Below are positions 23,842 to 32,440 of a stretch of 59,762 bases of DNA, in pieces. Each line of letters starts with the position of its first letter. Position 1 is the first letter of the stretch. Under the pieces are notes generated by a model. The model did no database searches, was not told the DNA's origin, and saw only the letters and a list, made by a program, of their open reading frames with translations. Source of the stretch: a virus; IMG/VR virus record IMGVR_UViG_3300005432_000333, positions 1 to 59,762 of that record. The stretch is one strand, 5' to 3'. The translations under genes and the position numbers were made by a program.

Positions 23842-24172
23842 CGTATTCGCCTTGTTTTATATTTTCTAATTCTCTGTCTGAAATTACTCTAGCAACCTGT
23901 TGCCTTGTTTCTTTAGGAAACATGTCAACAACATCGTCTTGTGTAGAACCAAACTCTTTAACATATTCTTTAGCCGCATCATCCACTAGATACATCCAAA
24001 GTTTTTGTGCTTTTTCATGATCGTACACGTTCTTTTTTATTTTTCTTTTTATGTTTGATATGATGGGCATAAAACGTCTACGATACAAGTCCTCGTTGTT
24101 CATGATGTATGAATCAAGTTCGTTAACTGCGTCTGAGTCTATGCCTTCTTTAATAAATTGTGATGCTCTCAT
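23816..24172 (-). CDS. Small helical late protein; candidate head-internal protein
   Basis: 118 residues. N-terminus MRASQFIKEG is the closest here to the T4 targeting type (MKTYQEFIAEA), with IKE|G as a possible prohead protease site. The remainder is helical: RRRFMPIISNIKRKIKKNVYDHEKAQKLWMYLVDDAAKEYVKEFGSTQDDVVDMFPKETRQQVARVI. It has its own late promoter. The ATG at 24172 is chosen over an in-frame upstream start at 24271 that would lie in the next gene and remove the motif from the terminus. Confidence 0.7.
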   Translation of the reverse strand: MRASQFIKEGIDSDAVNELDSYIMNNEDLYRRRFMPIISNIKRKIKKNVYDHEKAQKLWMYLVDDAAKEYVKEFGSTQDDVVDMFPKETRQQVARVISDRELENIKQGEYDVPQGIVS

Positions 24173-24179
24173 ATAAGCA

Positions 24180-24188
24180 TATTTATTA
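24180..24188 (-). promoter_or_regulatory. T4-type late promoter
   Basis: TAATAAATA on the minus strand, 7 nt before the ATG at 24172. Confidence 0.65.
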
Positions 24189-24668
24189 GTAGAGGTTCTC
24201 CAAAAGCCACATGTAAAATGGTGATCCAAATGTGAAAGTCCATTTGCCGTTATGCCCCATTTTAGTGACATTTTTTAATGTTTCTGGCAATTTGTTGCCT
24301 GCCTCGGCCTGTTGTGTTGCCCATGGTTCAGCATACTCTGGAGTGTAAACACCTTCGAACACTAAAGAACCAATATCAATTTCATCTATTTCTATATTCT
24401 TGATGTGAAGCAATTGGTCTTTGAGTATATCGCCTTTGTCATTTACCACTGTTTGATCCAGTGTTTTGCCAGTCTTCTTGAGAACAAGTTCGTATGATTC
24501 ACCCTCCTCAAATTCGTGTGTGAATTCTATTACTTGCGGTTTGTCTTCTGTTGCAGTGATATCACCTTTGAAATAACTTTTGTCAGCAACAATGATTTCC
24601 ACGTGTGGCGCCTTCATCCACATTGTTGCAAAAAGTTCTATTTTAAATTTTAGTTTTTCGGTTGCCAT
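24186..24668 (-). CDS. Hypothetical protein, beta-rich
   Basis: 160 residues. The first 100 residues alternate like a beta-sandwich (LKFKIELFATMW, KPQVIEFTHEF, YELVLKKTGKTLDQ). The last 40 carry a striking EPWATQQAEAGNKLPETLKN and MGHNGKWTFTFGSPFYMWLLENLY ending. That ending recurs in marine T4-like phages, where the function is unknown; a carbohydrate-binding or virion role is only a guess. It overlaps the next small gene upstream by 19 nt. Confidence 0.6.
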   Translation of the reverse strand: MATEKLKFKIELFATMWMKAPHVEIIVADKSYFKGDITATEDKPQVIEFTHEFEEGESYELVLKKTGKTLDQTVVNDKGDILKDQLLHIKNIEIDEIDIGSLVFEGVYTPEYAEPWATQQAEAGNKLPETLKNVTKMGHNGKWTFTFGSPFYMWLLENLY

Positions 24669-24844
24669 TCAAATTCTAGTCCTGCTGTATGTCCTGTGTA
24701 CGGAGTATTTAAGTCCTCCCTGAACAGTTCTATGACTATTTGAGTTCCTTCTAGGGCCACCTTCATATACTTGTCTGTTTGTTGCAGTACATCCGCCATC
24801 TTAGTTTTGCCATTCTTAGTACAGGTTATTTCTATTTTTTCCAT
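24650..24844 (-). CDS. Small hypothetical protein
   Basis: 64 residues, beta-rich: KIEITCTKNGKTKMADV, YMKVALEGTQIVIELFRED, then TGHTAGLEFEWQPKN. This pattern is consistent with a small OB- or SH3-like barrel. It overlaps both neighbours (13 nt upstream, 19 nt downstream). No family recognised. Confidence 0.55.
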   Translation of the reverse strand: MEKIEITCTKNGKTKMADVLQQTDKYMKVALEGTQIVIELFREDLNTPYTGHTAGLEFEWQPKN

Positions 24845-25176
24845 TTGTACATCCTTTCGAATATTTCGGTGATTTCAATCCTACGTCCGCCCTGTGCCTC
24901 AAACTCGTCTATGAATTTGTCTATCAAGTTAGCCGCCAATCTTCTGTATTCTGGAAGTACATCTGCCTGTAATTTTTGTATCGACTTTTGTGGTACCGAC
25001 TCAACTATTGTGCCAACAGGCATACTATCAATCCAACTTCCTGCCTTGCACATATCATTCTGTATCTTGTGTAGTTCCTTGGTTGGATTAAATGTAGGTA
25101 ATATTTTACGTGATTCGTCTACAAGTACGCACATCAAAGTGCCAAAATAATCTTCTTTGTATATCTCTTTTTGCAT
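24832..25176 (-). CDS. Hypothetical protein, helical C-terminus
   Basis: 114 residues, mixed alpha/beta N-terminus (FGTLMCVLVDESRKILPTF) and helical C-terminus (LPEYRRLAANLIDKFIDEFEAQ). No domain or membrane segment recognised. It begins at the stop of the subtilisin-like lipoprotein gene and overlaps the 64-residue gene by 13 nt. Confidence 0.5.
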   Translation of the reverse strand: MQKEIYKEDYFGTLMCVLVDESRKILPTFNPTKELHKIQNDMCKAGSWIDSMPVGTIVESVPQKSIQKLQADVLPEYRRLAANLIDKFIDEFEAQGGRRIEITEIFERMYKWKK

Positions 25177-28136
25177 TACTCTTCTATTGGAACAAACATG
25201 TCCTTTTCAAGATCATACTTGAGTCCATGCATTTCTGCGTTGTTGATTGTGCCGTTTTGTGCGGCATATAATTTCTTCATATCTATTGGTGTTCCGTCCT
25301 CGTTGAAACATTTTGGATTTTTTGCCCATCCTAATTTTTTATCAAGTAGTTTGATTCCGGTGTTTGGAATTCCACAAGCAAGGTTTAATCTTTTGAAATA
25401 TTTCAATCCTACTTGTACACCATCTTCGCCTTGTTGTCCTGCTATATCCTGTCTGTATTCAGCACTGAAACTGAACGTTGCATCAAAGTCATCCGCTGGT
25501 TGATGTGCGAAGAAGAATCCAAAGTTCTTTTCCCTTGTATCCTGCTTAAGATCACTCTGTATGTTTTTGTAATTAATCGTTCCATCTAGATTAACACTTT
25601 CGGCTACTTCCAAGTCCATCGTGCCTGATGTTATATGACTTGGAAGTGAGAACGACCAACCGAAAGTTGTTTGCGTATCTTTGTGTATTTCATACGCCAA
25701 CCTGTAAGATTCTGTTTCAATGTCTGAGAAATTTTTAATCAGACTGTTGCTTGTGGTGTTTACATTTGTGTGTCCTTTAGTGTAATCAAGACTCAATACA
25801 TTATTTCCAAGTAAGTACTCTACACCTATGTTTCCAAAATTAGTGTTGTTGTTGTCTCCAACTGCAAGTATACCATCCGAAGAATTACCCAACCAAGTTT
25901 CTTGTTCACTCATCTGTCCTACACTTGTTTTCAATTTAAAGTTGTTATGCAACATAAAGTTCTTACCTATGTTTGCCGAGTAATCTCCGCCTCCGTTCTC
26001 ACCTGTGTAAAATCCAAAATTGTAATTATTAAGTAGGCTGTATTGTCCGCCTTGTGAGAAAGAACCAAAACTTTGATTCACTGGCAAGAAAGTGTTGTTG
26101 TTCACCATTAACATTTCTGTGTCAGAATATTTTCTATTATCCTGTACAGTGATGCTTGAACCAAGATTGATGTAGTAATCTCTGTCATAATCATCTAGCA
26201 CCATTATTTTCAGTCCCTGTAAATTTGAAAATGCTCCTGTAGAACCTGTGGCAAAGTATGTGTTGTTTAATGTTGTCACAGTTCCATCAACTCTGCCTGT
26301 TGTTGGAATACCTACTGCCCCTTGCGGTTTAGTTGCCTCGTCCAGGTCTAACATACCTTGTCCGTGAATATTGACATCATATCCATTAATGTTTGTGTCT
26401 GCGGTGTTCAAAACAAGTTGCACTAGGTTTTCACCTTTCATGTGTGGCCACATCTGATGTAAGATACCAACTGCACCTGTCACTTGCGGTGCCGCCATAC
26501 TCGAACCACTCATCTCAGAATAACCGTCACCGGCAACACTTGAAAATACATTATTACCTGGTGCCAATATGTAAAAATCTTTTACTTGATATTTGTCATT
26601 ACATTTGTTATCAACAATATCTAAACAGACGTGTCCTGATTTACTGCCTACAACCTGTCCGTCTTCTTTTGTGCCACCCCAGTTTCCTACAATAAGCATT
26701 TTGCCGCCTAGCACAAGGTTGCCGTTAGAGTCAACTTCTGTTGCCCATATACCTGGGTCAAGTGCAAATTCGGTGTTGACTTCTCCGTCTACCATCATAC
26801 CGTTACCTGCTGAATTTACAAGTACCACATCGTTGTCTGTGCCAACTTTCCAATAACTGGAACTGCCTTTATTTGCAGTAATTACTGAAGATGAATATGT
26901 GCCGTCGTCTAATTTTTTAATTGTGCCATAGTGATTAAATTGTATATTTTTGTTGAAACTCATATTCACTGCAACAATGTTCATGCCTTCTCCGCCATCA
27001 GACTTTTTTGCTTTAAGTTTTACAATATCATGTAAGGCGTTCTGTGCCTGGCCCATATTTGCATTTGAATTTCCGTAATAGTCAACATTGGCGCCGACTA
27101 GTTCTGCATCATAGGCCACACCGTGAAACTGATTGTCATCTTTGTTACCTGCAATTATACCTGCCACGTGTGTACCGTGCGATTGATATTTTCCTTTATT
27201 TTCAACAATCGAGTCATTTAAAACGTAATCTTTGTACCATTTGTATTTGCCATCTAATGCTTCGTGATCTGTTTGTTGATATGTGTCTATAACACCTAAC
27301 ACAGATCCTTTACCTGTCCAACCTCTTGCATAGGCCTTGTCAGCATTGATGATTGATTTACTAGTATCCTTGTTGAATTCTGTTGTTCTAAATTCGTGTC
27401 CAAGTGTTTTTACTACCTTCTTCTCTTCTTCCTTTTTCTCTTCCTTCTTCTCTTCTTTTACTTCCTCTTCTTTTTCTACTTTATTCTCTTCTTTTTTAGT
27501 TTCTTCTTTTTTAGTTTCTTCTTTTTTAGTTTCTTCTTTTTTGGCTACTTTCTTTTCCTTGTCTGCATTAATTTTTGTTTTCTTGTCTGCCACATATGTC
27601 GCCACCGTGTTTTCCTTTTCTTGCTTGATTATTTCTTCTGCTTTCTTATCACTGGCAACTTTGTTATATTCTGTAAGAGATAATTTCTGTCCTTGGGATA
27701 CTTTCTGTATCACTGGTTTCACATGGTCTTTCAAATATAATATTGCCGCATGGGCATTTTTGTAATCTTCACTGTTGTATATTTGCAATTTTGTGTCTGC
27801 ATCTTGTGATTCAATAAGGTCTAGTGTTTGCGTCCATAAAGTTTCTGCTTGGTCCAGCATGGTTAATAGATTGCCAGCCTTTGCAATATCCTTTTCTGTA
27901 GGTCCTGTGATAATTGCAGAAAGTCCTGCCAAATTACCACTAGATATTGTATTATTAAATCCACTTAATAAAGATGAATAAGAACTTATTATGGATTCAC
28001 TGCCTGTAAGACTTGACAGATCATCTTGCACAAAATTAGAAACAGAACCAATCGCACCACCGCCACCACCTCCGCCACAGGCTGTCAACGTAGTGGCCAT
28101 TACACCCGATAGTACAATGTTTCTTAACTTTTTCAC
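25176..28136 (-). CDS. Subtilisin-like (S8) serine protease lipoprotein with autotransporter-like C-terminus
   Basis: 986 residues. The GTG at 28136 overlaps the stop of the upstream gene (GTGA) and opens a lipoprotein signal: KKLRN, a hydrophobic stretch, then LTAC with lipidated C20 and a glycine run. After a helical region and a Lys/Glu-rich linker (about 195-245) comes the S8 domain: D284 (GVIDTYQQTDHE), H320 (SHGTHVAGIIAG) and S546 (GSSMAAP). The C-terminal 370 residues alternate like outer-membrane beta strands, as in S8 autotransporters, but do not end in the usual aromatic residue. A surface-located protease displayed on the infected cell, or carried on the virion, is inferred. Such large secreted proteases are rare in phages. 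Confidence 0.85.
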   Translation of the reverse strand: MKKLRNIVLSGVMATTLTACGGGGGGGAIGSVSNFVQDDLSSLTGSESIISSYSSLLSGFNNTISSGNLAGLSAIITGPTEKDIAKAGNLLTMLDQAETLWTQTLDLIESQDADTKLQIYNSEDYKNAHAAILYLKDHVKPVIQKVSQGQKLSLTEYNKVASDKKAEEIIKQEKENTVATYVADKKTKINADKEKKVAKKEETKKEETKKEETKKEENKVEKEEEVKEEKKEEKKEEEKKVVKTLGHEFRTTEFNKDTSKSIINADKAYARGWTGKGSVLGVIDTYQQTDHEALDGKYKWYKDYVLNDSIVENKGKYQSHGTHVAGIIAGNKDDNQFHGVAYDAELVGANVDYYGNSNANMGQAQNALHDIVKLKAKKSDGGEGMNIVAVNMSFNKNIQFNHYGTIKKLDDGTYSSSVITANKGSSSYWKVGTDNDVVLVNSAGNGMMVDGEVNTEFALDPGIWATEVDSNGNLVLGGKMLIVGNWGGTKEDGQVVGSKSGHVCLDIVDNKCNDKYQVKDFYILAPGNNVFSSVAGDGYSEMSGSSMAAPQVTGAVGILHQMWPHMKGENLVQLVLNTADTNINGYDVNIHGQGMLDLDEATKPQGAVGIPTTGRVDGTVTTLNNTYFATGSTGAFSNLQGLKIMVLDDYDRDYYINLGSSITVQDNRKYSDTEMLMVNNNTFLPVNQSFGSFSQGGQYSLLNNYNFGFYTGENGGGDYSANIGKNFMLHNNFKLKTSVGQMSEQETWLGNSSDGILAVGDNNNTNFGNIGVEYLLGNNVLSLDYTKGHTNVNTTSNSLIKNFSDIETESYRLAYEIHKDTQTTFGWSFSLPSHITSGTMDLEVAESVNLDGTINYKNIQSDLKQDTREKNFGFFFAHQPADDFDATFSFSAEYRQDIAGQQGEDGVQVGLKYFKRLNLACGIPNTGIKLLDKKLGWAKNPKCFNEDGTPIDMKKLYAAQNGTINNAEMHGLKYDLEKDMFVPIEE
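27420..27545 (-). repeat. Lys/Glu low-complexity tract inside the S8 protease gene
   Basis: Tandem codon-level repeats encode KKEETKKEETKKEETKKEEN followed by EE/KK-rich sequence, which on the plus strand reads as repeats of ttcttcttttttagt. It separates the helical N-terminal part from the protease domain and is prone to length change by slippage. Confidence 0.8.
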
Positions 28137-28318
28137 TGCAATAGATTCCCCATTATGAAAGCACCAAGTAAAAAGAAAAGTGCATATCTGGTTAATACTG
28201 AAGTATTCTTGAGAACTTTGTATCCGTTCTCTCGAAGGCATATAACATGGGCATCAATTGATTCCGATGTTATTTTCACATCAACTGTGTTGATCTGTTC
28301 TAGGTCATTGTCGTTCAT
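28133..28318 (-). CDS. Small tail-anchored membrane protein
   Basis: 61 residues: a soluble N-terminus (1-40) and a single C-terminal membrane segment, TRYALFFLLGAFIMGNLLQ. Its stop overlaps the GTG of the S8 protease gene, so the two are coupled. A sigma70 promoter ends 6 nt before the ATG at 28318, which makes this the leaderless first gene of the protease unit. Function unknown. Confidence 0.65.
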   Translation of the reverse strand: MNDNDLEQINTVDVKITSESIDAHVICLRENGYKVLKNTSVLTRYALFFLLGAFIMGNLLQ

Positions 28319-28324
28319 GCTATT

Positions 28325-28352
28325 AGTATAACATATAACGGTAATGTGTCAA
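28325..28352 (-). promoter_or_regulatory. sigma70 promoter abutting the start codon (leaderless)
   Basis: Minus strand TTGACA (28352-28347), 16-nt spacer, TATACT (28330-28325) with an extended -10 TGT before it, then AATAGC and the ATG at 28318. The upstream stretch holds a short dyad TCAAC...GTTGA (about 28350-28363) that overlaps the -35. Confidence 0.65.
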
Positions 28353-28393
28353 CTGAAGTTGATCTTGCTAGAACCTAGTGTTTATGGAGTTTT

Positions 28394-28996
28394 TTAGTTG
28401 TTGTATAAGATTTTTGATACTGCACCAGCACTCATTCCTGAAACTTTTGCCCTTACCCATACAAAATTACCAGTAAAATTAGAACTGAAAGCAAGTGTTG
28501 ATCCGTCTATATTGTCCCGTCCTATTGATGTTCCTGCTATGTCGAACCAATCATCTTCTGTTGGAGTTGTTGCTAGAGTCCCTTGCATCTTAATGCTAAT
28601 ATTTTCATCGTCATTCAGAGCACTATTCACATGGTACGCCACAGTGTGAACACCGTCTGGTTGAGAATAGTAGCCATCGCCTTTTGCTTTGTCGGTAACA
28701 AAACCTGTCATGTCAAGTGTAAACTCTGTAGAACCGTCAGCATCATCGCCTGTTGTAATTGTTTCTTCTACTGTGAATTCTGTCGTTGAAACAATTTCTT
28801 TTACAGTGAAAGTTGAATTATTGTTTTCAGTACCTGTGATTGTAACAAGGTCTCTTACTGCTAATTTACCAGAACCCGTCAGCACAGTTCCTGTGGATGA
28901 AATAGTGCCGCTAGTAGATATACTGATATCTGTTCCAGTGATATCAGTGCTCATGTGTGATTTTTCACTTGATAATGTTGTGCTTGTCTGTGCCAT
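28394..28996 (-). CDS. Probable virion protein, Thr/Ser-rich
   Basis: 200 residues, rich in Thr, Ser, Gly and Asp with few charged clusters, typical of fibre or decoration proteins. Beta-rich throughout: SISTSGTISSTGTVLTGSG, FTVKEIVSTTEFTVEE, then a C-terminal NFTGNFVWVRAKVSG block. N-terminus MAQTSTTLSS has no signal peptide. It has a late promoter, which supports a structural role. Exact location in the virion unknown. Confidence 0.6.
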   Translation of the reverse strand: MAQTSTTLSSEKSHMSTDITGTDISISTSGTISSTGTVLTGSGKLAVRDLVTITGTENNNSTFTVKEIVSTTEFTVEETITTGDDADGSTEFTLDMTGFVTDKAKGDGYYSQPDGVHTVAYHVNSALNDDENISIKMQGTLATTPTEDDWFDIAGTSIGRDNIDGSTLAFSSNFTGNFVWVRAKVSGMSAGAVSKILYNN

Positions 28997-29002
28997 CGTT
29001 GT

Positions 29003-29010
29003 TATTTATT
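29003..29010 (-). promoter_or_regulatory. T4-type late promoter
   Basis: AATAAATA on the minus strand, 6 nt before the ATG at 28996; its upstream part overlaps the end of the 29006-29302 gene. Confidence 0.65.
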
Positions 29011-29302
29011 CTGTATTTTTCCTTTTGAATCTTGCTGTTTTTGGTCCAAGTCCATACACTGCGGCTAGTTCGTTTGGTTCTTGTCCGTCTACTGTCAATA
29101 TGTTGATGTACTTGATTTTATAGGCTTTGCCGTCTGCTGATCCCAGTTCTTCGCAAATACAGTCATCATCACCTACTTTTTTCACACGTAGTAGGCTTCT
29201 TTTTATAACGGGAGATCCCATCCAGTTCTTTTGTATCATGCTCTCAACAATACTCTGATCGTTGAATATTTTCTTATCTCGTAGTTTTTTTATTGCCTGC
29301 AT
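29006..29302 (-). CDS. Hypothetical protein
   Basis: 98 residues, basic at both ends (KKLRDKKIF, ARFKRKNTE). The middle has KRSLLRVKKVGDDDCICEELGSADGKAYKIKYINILTVDGQEP, possibly a small beta barrel. No family recognised. It overlaps the 213-residue gene upstream by 29 nt. Confidence 0.5.
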   Translation of the reverse strand: MQAIKKLRDKKIFNDQSIVESMIQKNWMGSPVIKRSLLRVKKVGDDDCICEELGSADGKAYKIKYINILTVDGQEPNELAAVYGLGPKTARFKRKNTE

Positions 29303-29915
29303 TTTTAACCTTTCTAAATTTGATCACTTTATCAATTGCCTCCTGTGCCATCATGTATATTGGAGTGATAAAACGTTCTTGTGTTACGTAGAAATAGCCT
29401 CCGAAACAATATGGACATCTATTTTCTAAATAATCCATCACGGCATACCCTGGAATATAACAGTGGTCTATGTTTCTTTCGATGAAGTATCTTAAGTTTT
29501 CTCTTTGTGTATCATTTATGTATAGTTGTGCGTCTTTTTTTAAATGAATTTGATAATGGTACTTGCCATGTGGTAATCTGGTGCAACCAATTGTATTTGG
29601 TTGGAGATCGTTCAATTTTGGATCCACACTTTCAGACCCTATCCAGTACTCCCAAAATCTTTCGATCAGTTGCTGTGCTAGGTTTTGATCGGAATAAAAT
29701 ATTGCTTTTTTTCCTTGAAATCTAAATTTAATTTTTTTCCTATTATTCATTATAAAATCTGCAAGAAAATGCATGTCAGGAGCATCCGGGTAATTTTTTT
29801 TGACTTGTAAAAGATGTTCGTTAGTGGTAGGATAAAACATCAAACTACCAGGCACCCGCAACACTGTCTTGTGCTTGAATAAACCATAGTATAATTTATT
29901 ATGATGTTTTCTCAT
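29274..29915 (-). CDS. Hypothetical protein with Cys pair
   Basis: 213 residues. YYGLFKHKTVLRVPGSLMFYPTTNEHLL near the start, HGKYHYQIHLKKDAQL in the middle, and a CPYCFGGYFYV segment near the C-terminus that could bind metal or form a disulfide. Similar unknown proteins occur in T4-like marine phages. It overlaps the ClpA stop by 17 nt and so follows it in the same transcript. Confidence 0.55.
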   Translation of the reverse strand: MRKHHNKLYYGLFKHKTVLRVPGSLMFYPTTNEHLLQVKKNYPDAPDMHFLADFIMNNRKKIKFRFQGKKAIFYSDQNLAQQLIERFWEYWIGSESVDPKLNDLQPNTIGCTRLPHGKYHYQIHLKKDAQLYINDTQRENLRYFIERNIDHCYIPGYAVMDYLENRCPYCFGGYFYVTQERFITPIYMMAQEAIDKVIKFRKVKNAGNKKTTR

Positions 29916-32238
29916 CTGACACCGTTGGCTTGACTTGGTCTAATATCTCAGTCTTTTTTCCTGCCTTAAAGTTTACTGTAAGTTTAGGCACAACGTCATC
30001 TGAAAGTCCTACCTCTACCATTCCACCTGCTGTCAGTTCACCAAACAACATCATCTTAGATAATGGCTTTTTGATCTCGTCGTCTATGACACGTTGTAAT
30101 GGTCTAGCACCTAGTTTAGAATCGAATCCTTTTGTCATTAAAAATTCTATTGCATCGTCTGTTGCATTAACTTCAACATCTTTTTCGATAGTCATTGCGT
30201 TTAATTCTTGTAGGAATTTTTTCACAACAGATTTCATAGTCTCTTTGCCAAGTTTGTCAAATTTTATTACTGCATCTAATCTGTTTCTAAACTCCGGCGG
30301 AAAGAATTTTTTAAGAGCGACTTCGTCCTCGCCGGTTCTTTCACTTGGTCCAAAACCTATGTTGTTTCTTTCATTCTCTTCCGCACCTAAGTTAGAAGTC
30401 ATTATGAGTGTGATATTTCTACAGTCTGCTTTCTTACCATTTGAACCAGTAACCGTACCATAGTCCATAACTTGTAATAGCATATTAGACACATCTCGAT
30501 GTGCTTTTTCAATTTCATCAAACAGTACCACTGCGTGTGGATTCTTTTCTACTTCATTTATAAACATACCACCGCCCATTTGCGAATCTTCATATCCTAC
30601 ATATCCTGGAGGTGATCCAATTAATTTTGCAATTGAATGTTTTTCTTGATATTCAGACATGTCAAATCTTACAAGTTCAACTCCCAGTGTTTTTGCTAGT
30701 TGTCTAGCAGTCTCAGTCTTACCACAACCTGTTGGTCCTAAGAATAAGAATGATCCAACTGGTTTGTTTAAACTTTTTAATCCTGCTCTTGCAACAAGTA
30801 TTTTGTCTGTGATTGTGTTTATTGCTCTATCCTGTCCAAAAACTTGTAATTTCATTTTTTCTTCTAGTGTTTTCAAATTACTTGCTTGTTTCTGAGATAA
30901 TTGTTCAATACTAATTCCAGTCATTTGTGATATCTCATGGATTATTTCATCATGATCAATCTTACCATCTTTGACTCCTTTTAATCTCAATCTAGCACAG
31001 GCAACATCCAAGACATCTATTGCTTTATCAGGCAGTTTCTTGTCTGCTATAAATTTGCTCGAATAATCAACTGCGTCTTCACAAGCCTCGTCTGTAATAG
31101 TGCATTTGTGAAACTTCTCATAATATTGTTTTACACCTTTTAGTATTTTGATTGAAGTTTCCTTAGTCGGTTCACCCACTTGCAATCTTTGGAATCTTCT
31201 CATAAGTGCTCTGTCTTTTTCGAAATACTTTCTGTACTCCTCCCAAGTTGTAGAAGCAACAACTTTAATTGTTCCTTTAAGAAGTGCTGGTTTAAGCATA
31301 TTGGCCATATCCATGCTGTTGCCTTGTCCTGTTGCACCTGCACCTACCATCATATGTGCTTCGTCAACAAATAGTATTGATTTCCCTTTTTGATCAAGTG
31401 CATTTATAATCAGTTTTAATCTCTCTTCAAAATCTCCTCTAAACTTAGATCCTGCTATCAATGAATTAGTGTCCAGGCTCCATACAATATGATCTTTCAG
31501 ATATTCAGGAACATCTGCTTTGTTCTTGGCTATACGTCTAGCAAGTCCCTCGACTACTGCTGTCTTACCAACTCCTGGGTCACCAACTATTAATACATTG
31601 TTCTTGTTTCTTCTTGCAAGTATTTGTTTTAGATTCTCTGTTTCTTCTTCCCTACCAATCACGGGATCAATTTTCTTGTCAAAATATTTTTGGTTAAGAT
31701 TTTCACAGTAACTTTTTAGAATTCTATCTGCTTGATTTGGTCTAAGTCTTTGTTCTTGTCCCGGGTGTACACCGCCCATTTGTGCCATGCCTTCGTCTAG
31801 TATTGTTTCTGTAGACACTAGATCCATTAAGTCTTGTTTGTTTACTTGATGTTTCTTTAGAAAGAATGCCGCATAACTTTTCTTCTCTGCAAAAATTGAT
31901 ATGAGAATATCTATTGCATTGACATCTTGTCTGCCTTGGAATAATGCCTGAGTGAATGCTCTGTTCATTAGTCTTTCTAATGATGCAGTCTTTCTTGGAG
32001 TGACAGGCTCCTTTCCTTTTGTAACAATGTCATTACATTTTGTATCAAGGTAATCTTCTACATCACGTATCAAGGTTGGCATTGGCACTTTAAAATCATG
32101 TAGAACTGTGCCAATGTTCTCATCTTTAATAAGTGCTAACAGCACGTGTTCTATTGTGACGTACTCGTGTCTTCTCTTCTCGGCTTCCTTAACTGCATTT
32201 TCGAATATGTTTTCTAGGCTTTCGTTTGCTTCTAACAT
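29899..32238 (-). CDS. clpA: ATP-dependent Clp protease ATPase subunit ClpA
   Basis: 779 residues (E. coli ClpA 758). Clp N-domain repeats at about 1-140; AAA+ module D1 with Walker A GDPGVGKT (219-226); AAA+ module D2 with GPTGCGKTE (about 490), SEYQEKHSIAKLIGSPPGYVGYE and FPPEFRNRLDAVI. The loop NNIGFGPSE corresponds to the ClpP-docking IGL/IGF loop, so it should work with a host ClpP; no clpP is in the window. There is no ClpB middle domain. The ATG at 32238 follows GGAGTGGAA; a GTG two codons earlier is the alternative. Redirecting host proteolysis is a reasonable inference. Confidence 0.93.
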   Translation of the reverse strand: MLEANESLENIFENAVKEAEKRRHEYVTIEHVLLALIKDENIGTVLHDFKVPMPTLIRDVEDYLDTKCNDIVTKGKEPVTPRKTASLERLMNRAFTQALFQGRQDVNAIDILISIFAEKKSYAAFFLKKHQVNKQDLMDLVSTETILDEGMAQMGGVHPGQEQRLRPNQADRILKSYCENLNQKYFDKKIDPVIGREEETENLKQILARRNKNNVLIVGDPGVGKTAVVEGLARRIAKNKADVPEYLKDHIVWSLDTNSLIAGSKFRGDFEERLKLIINALDQKGKSILFVDEAHMMVGAGATGQGNSMDMANMLKPALLKGTIKVVASTTWEEYRKYFEKDRALMRRFQRLQVGEPTKETSIKILKGVKQYYEKFHKCTITDEACEDAVDYSSKFIADKKLPDKAIDVLDVACARLRLKGVKDGKIDHDEIIHEISQMTGISIEQLSQKQASNLKTLEEKMKLQVFGQDRAINTITDKILVARAGLKSLNKPVGSFLFLGPTGCGKTETARQLAKTLGVELVRFDMSEYQEKHSIAKLIGSPPGYVGYEDSQMGGGMFINEVEKNPHAVVLFDEIEKAHRDVSNMLLQVMDYGTVTGSNGKKADCRNITLIMTSNLGAEENERNNIGFGPSERTGEDEVALKKFFPPEFRNRLDAVIKFDKLGKETMKSVVKKFLQELNAMTIEKDVEVNATDDAIEFLMTKGFDSKLGARPLQRVIDDEIKKPLSKMMLFGELTAGGMVEVGLSDDVVPKLTVNFKAGKKTEILDQVKPTVSDEKTS

Positions 32239-32440
32239 TTCCACTCCAATCTATTAATCCTTTTTGTATCTTTAAATGTGTTGCTATGTCTTTGTCGTCC
32301 CATTCCAATTCCTGCTGTATGGCCGCTATCAATCTTTCCACATCTTTTTGTGTCTGTGTTTGTTTTGCATATGTGCCATTTAATATTTTCCATGCCTTAG
32401 TTTCCTTTGGTCTTTTTATTTTTTGTTTGCCATTTCCCAT
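32189..32440 (-). CDS. Small basic hypothetical protein
   Basis: 83 residues, basic N- and C-termini (KQKIKRPKETKAWK; RSKRKPRKHIRKCS). Between them is a helix-rich QTQTQKDVERLIAAIQQELEWDDKDIATHLKIQKGLIDW. It overlaps clpA by 50 nt and the peptide deformylase by 25 nt. The long overlap with clpA is unusual, but the reading frame is open and basic proteins like this are common here. Function unknown. Confidence 0.5.
   Translation of the reverse strand: MGNGKQKIKRPKETKAWKILNGTYAKQTQTQKDVERLIAAIQQELEWDDKDIATHLKIQKGLIDWSGNVRSKRKPRKHIRKCS

Noticed and set aside
27420-27545. CRISPR-like or regulatory repeat in the plus strand (ttcttcttttttagt units)
   Set aside because: Units are directly adjacent with no spacers and encode the KKEET repeat in frame; a coding low-complexity tract.
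28319-28393. Rho-independent terminator between 28394 and 28318
   Set aside because: Short dyads exist (TCAAC...GTTGA and CTAG...CTAG) but no T-run follows on the minus strand; the stretch is better explained by a promoter.
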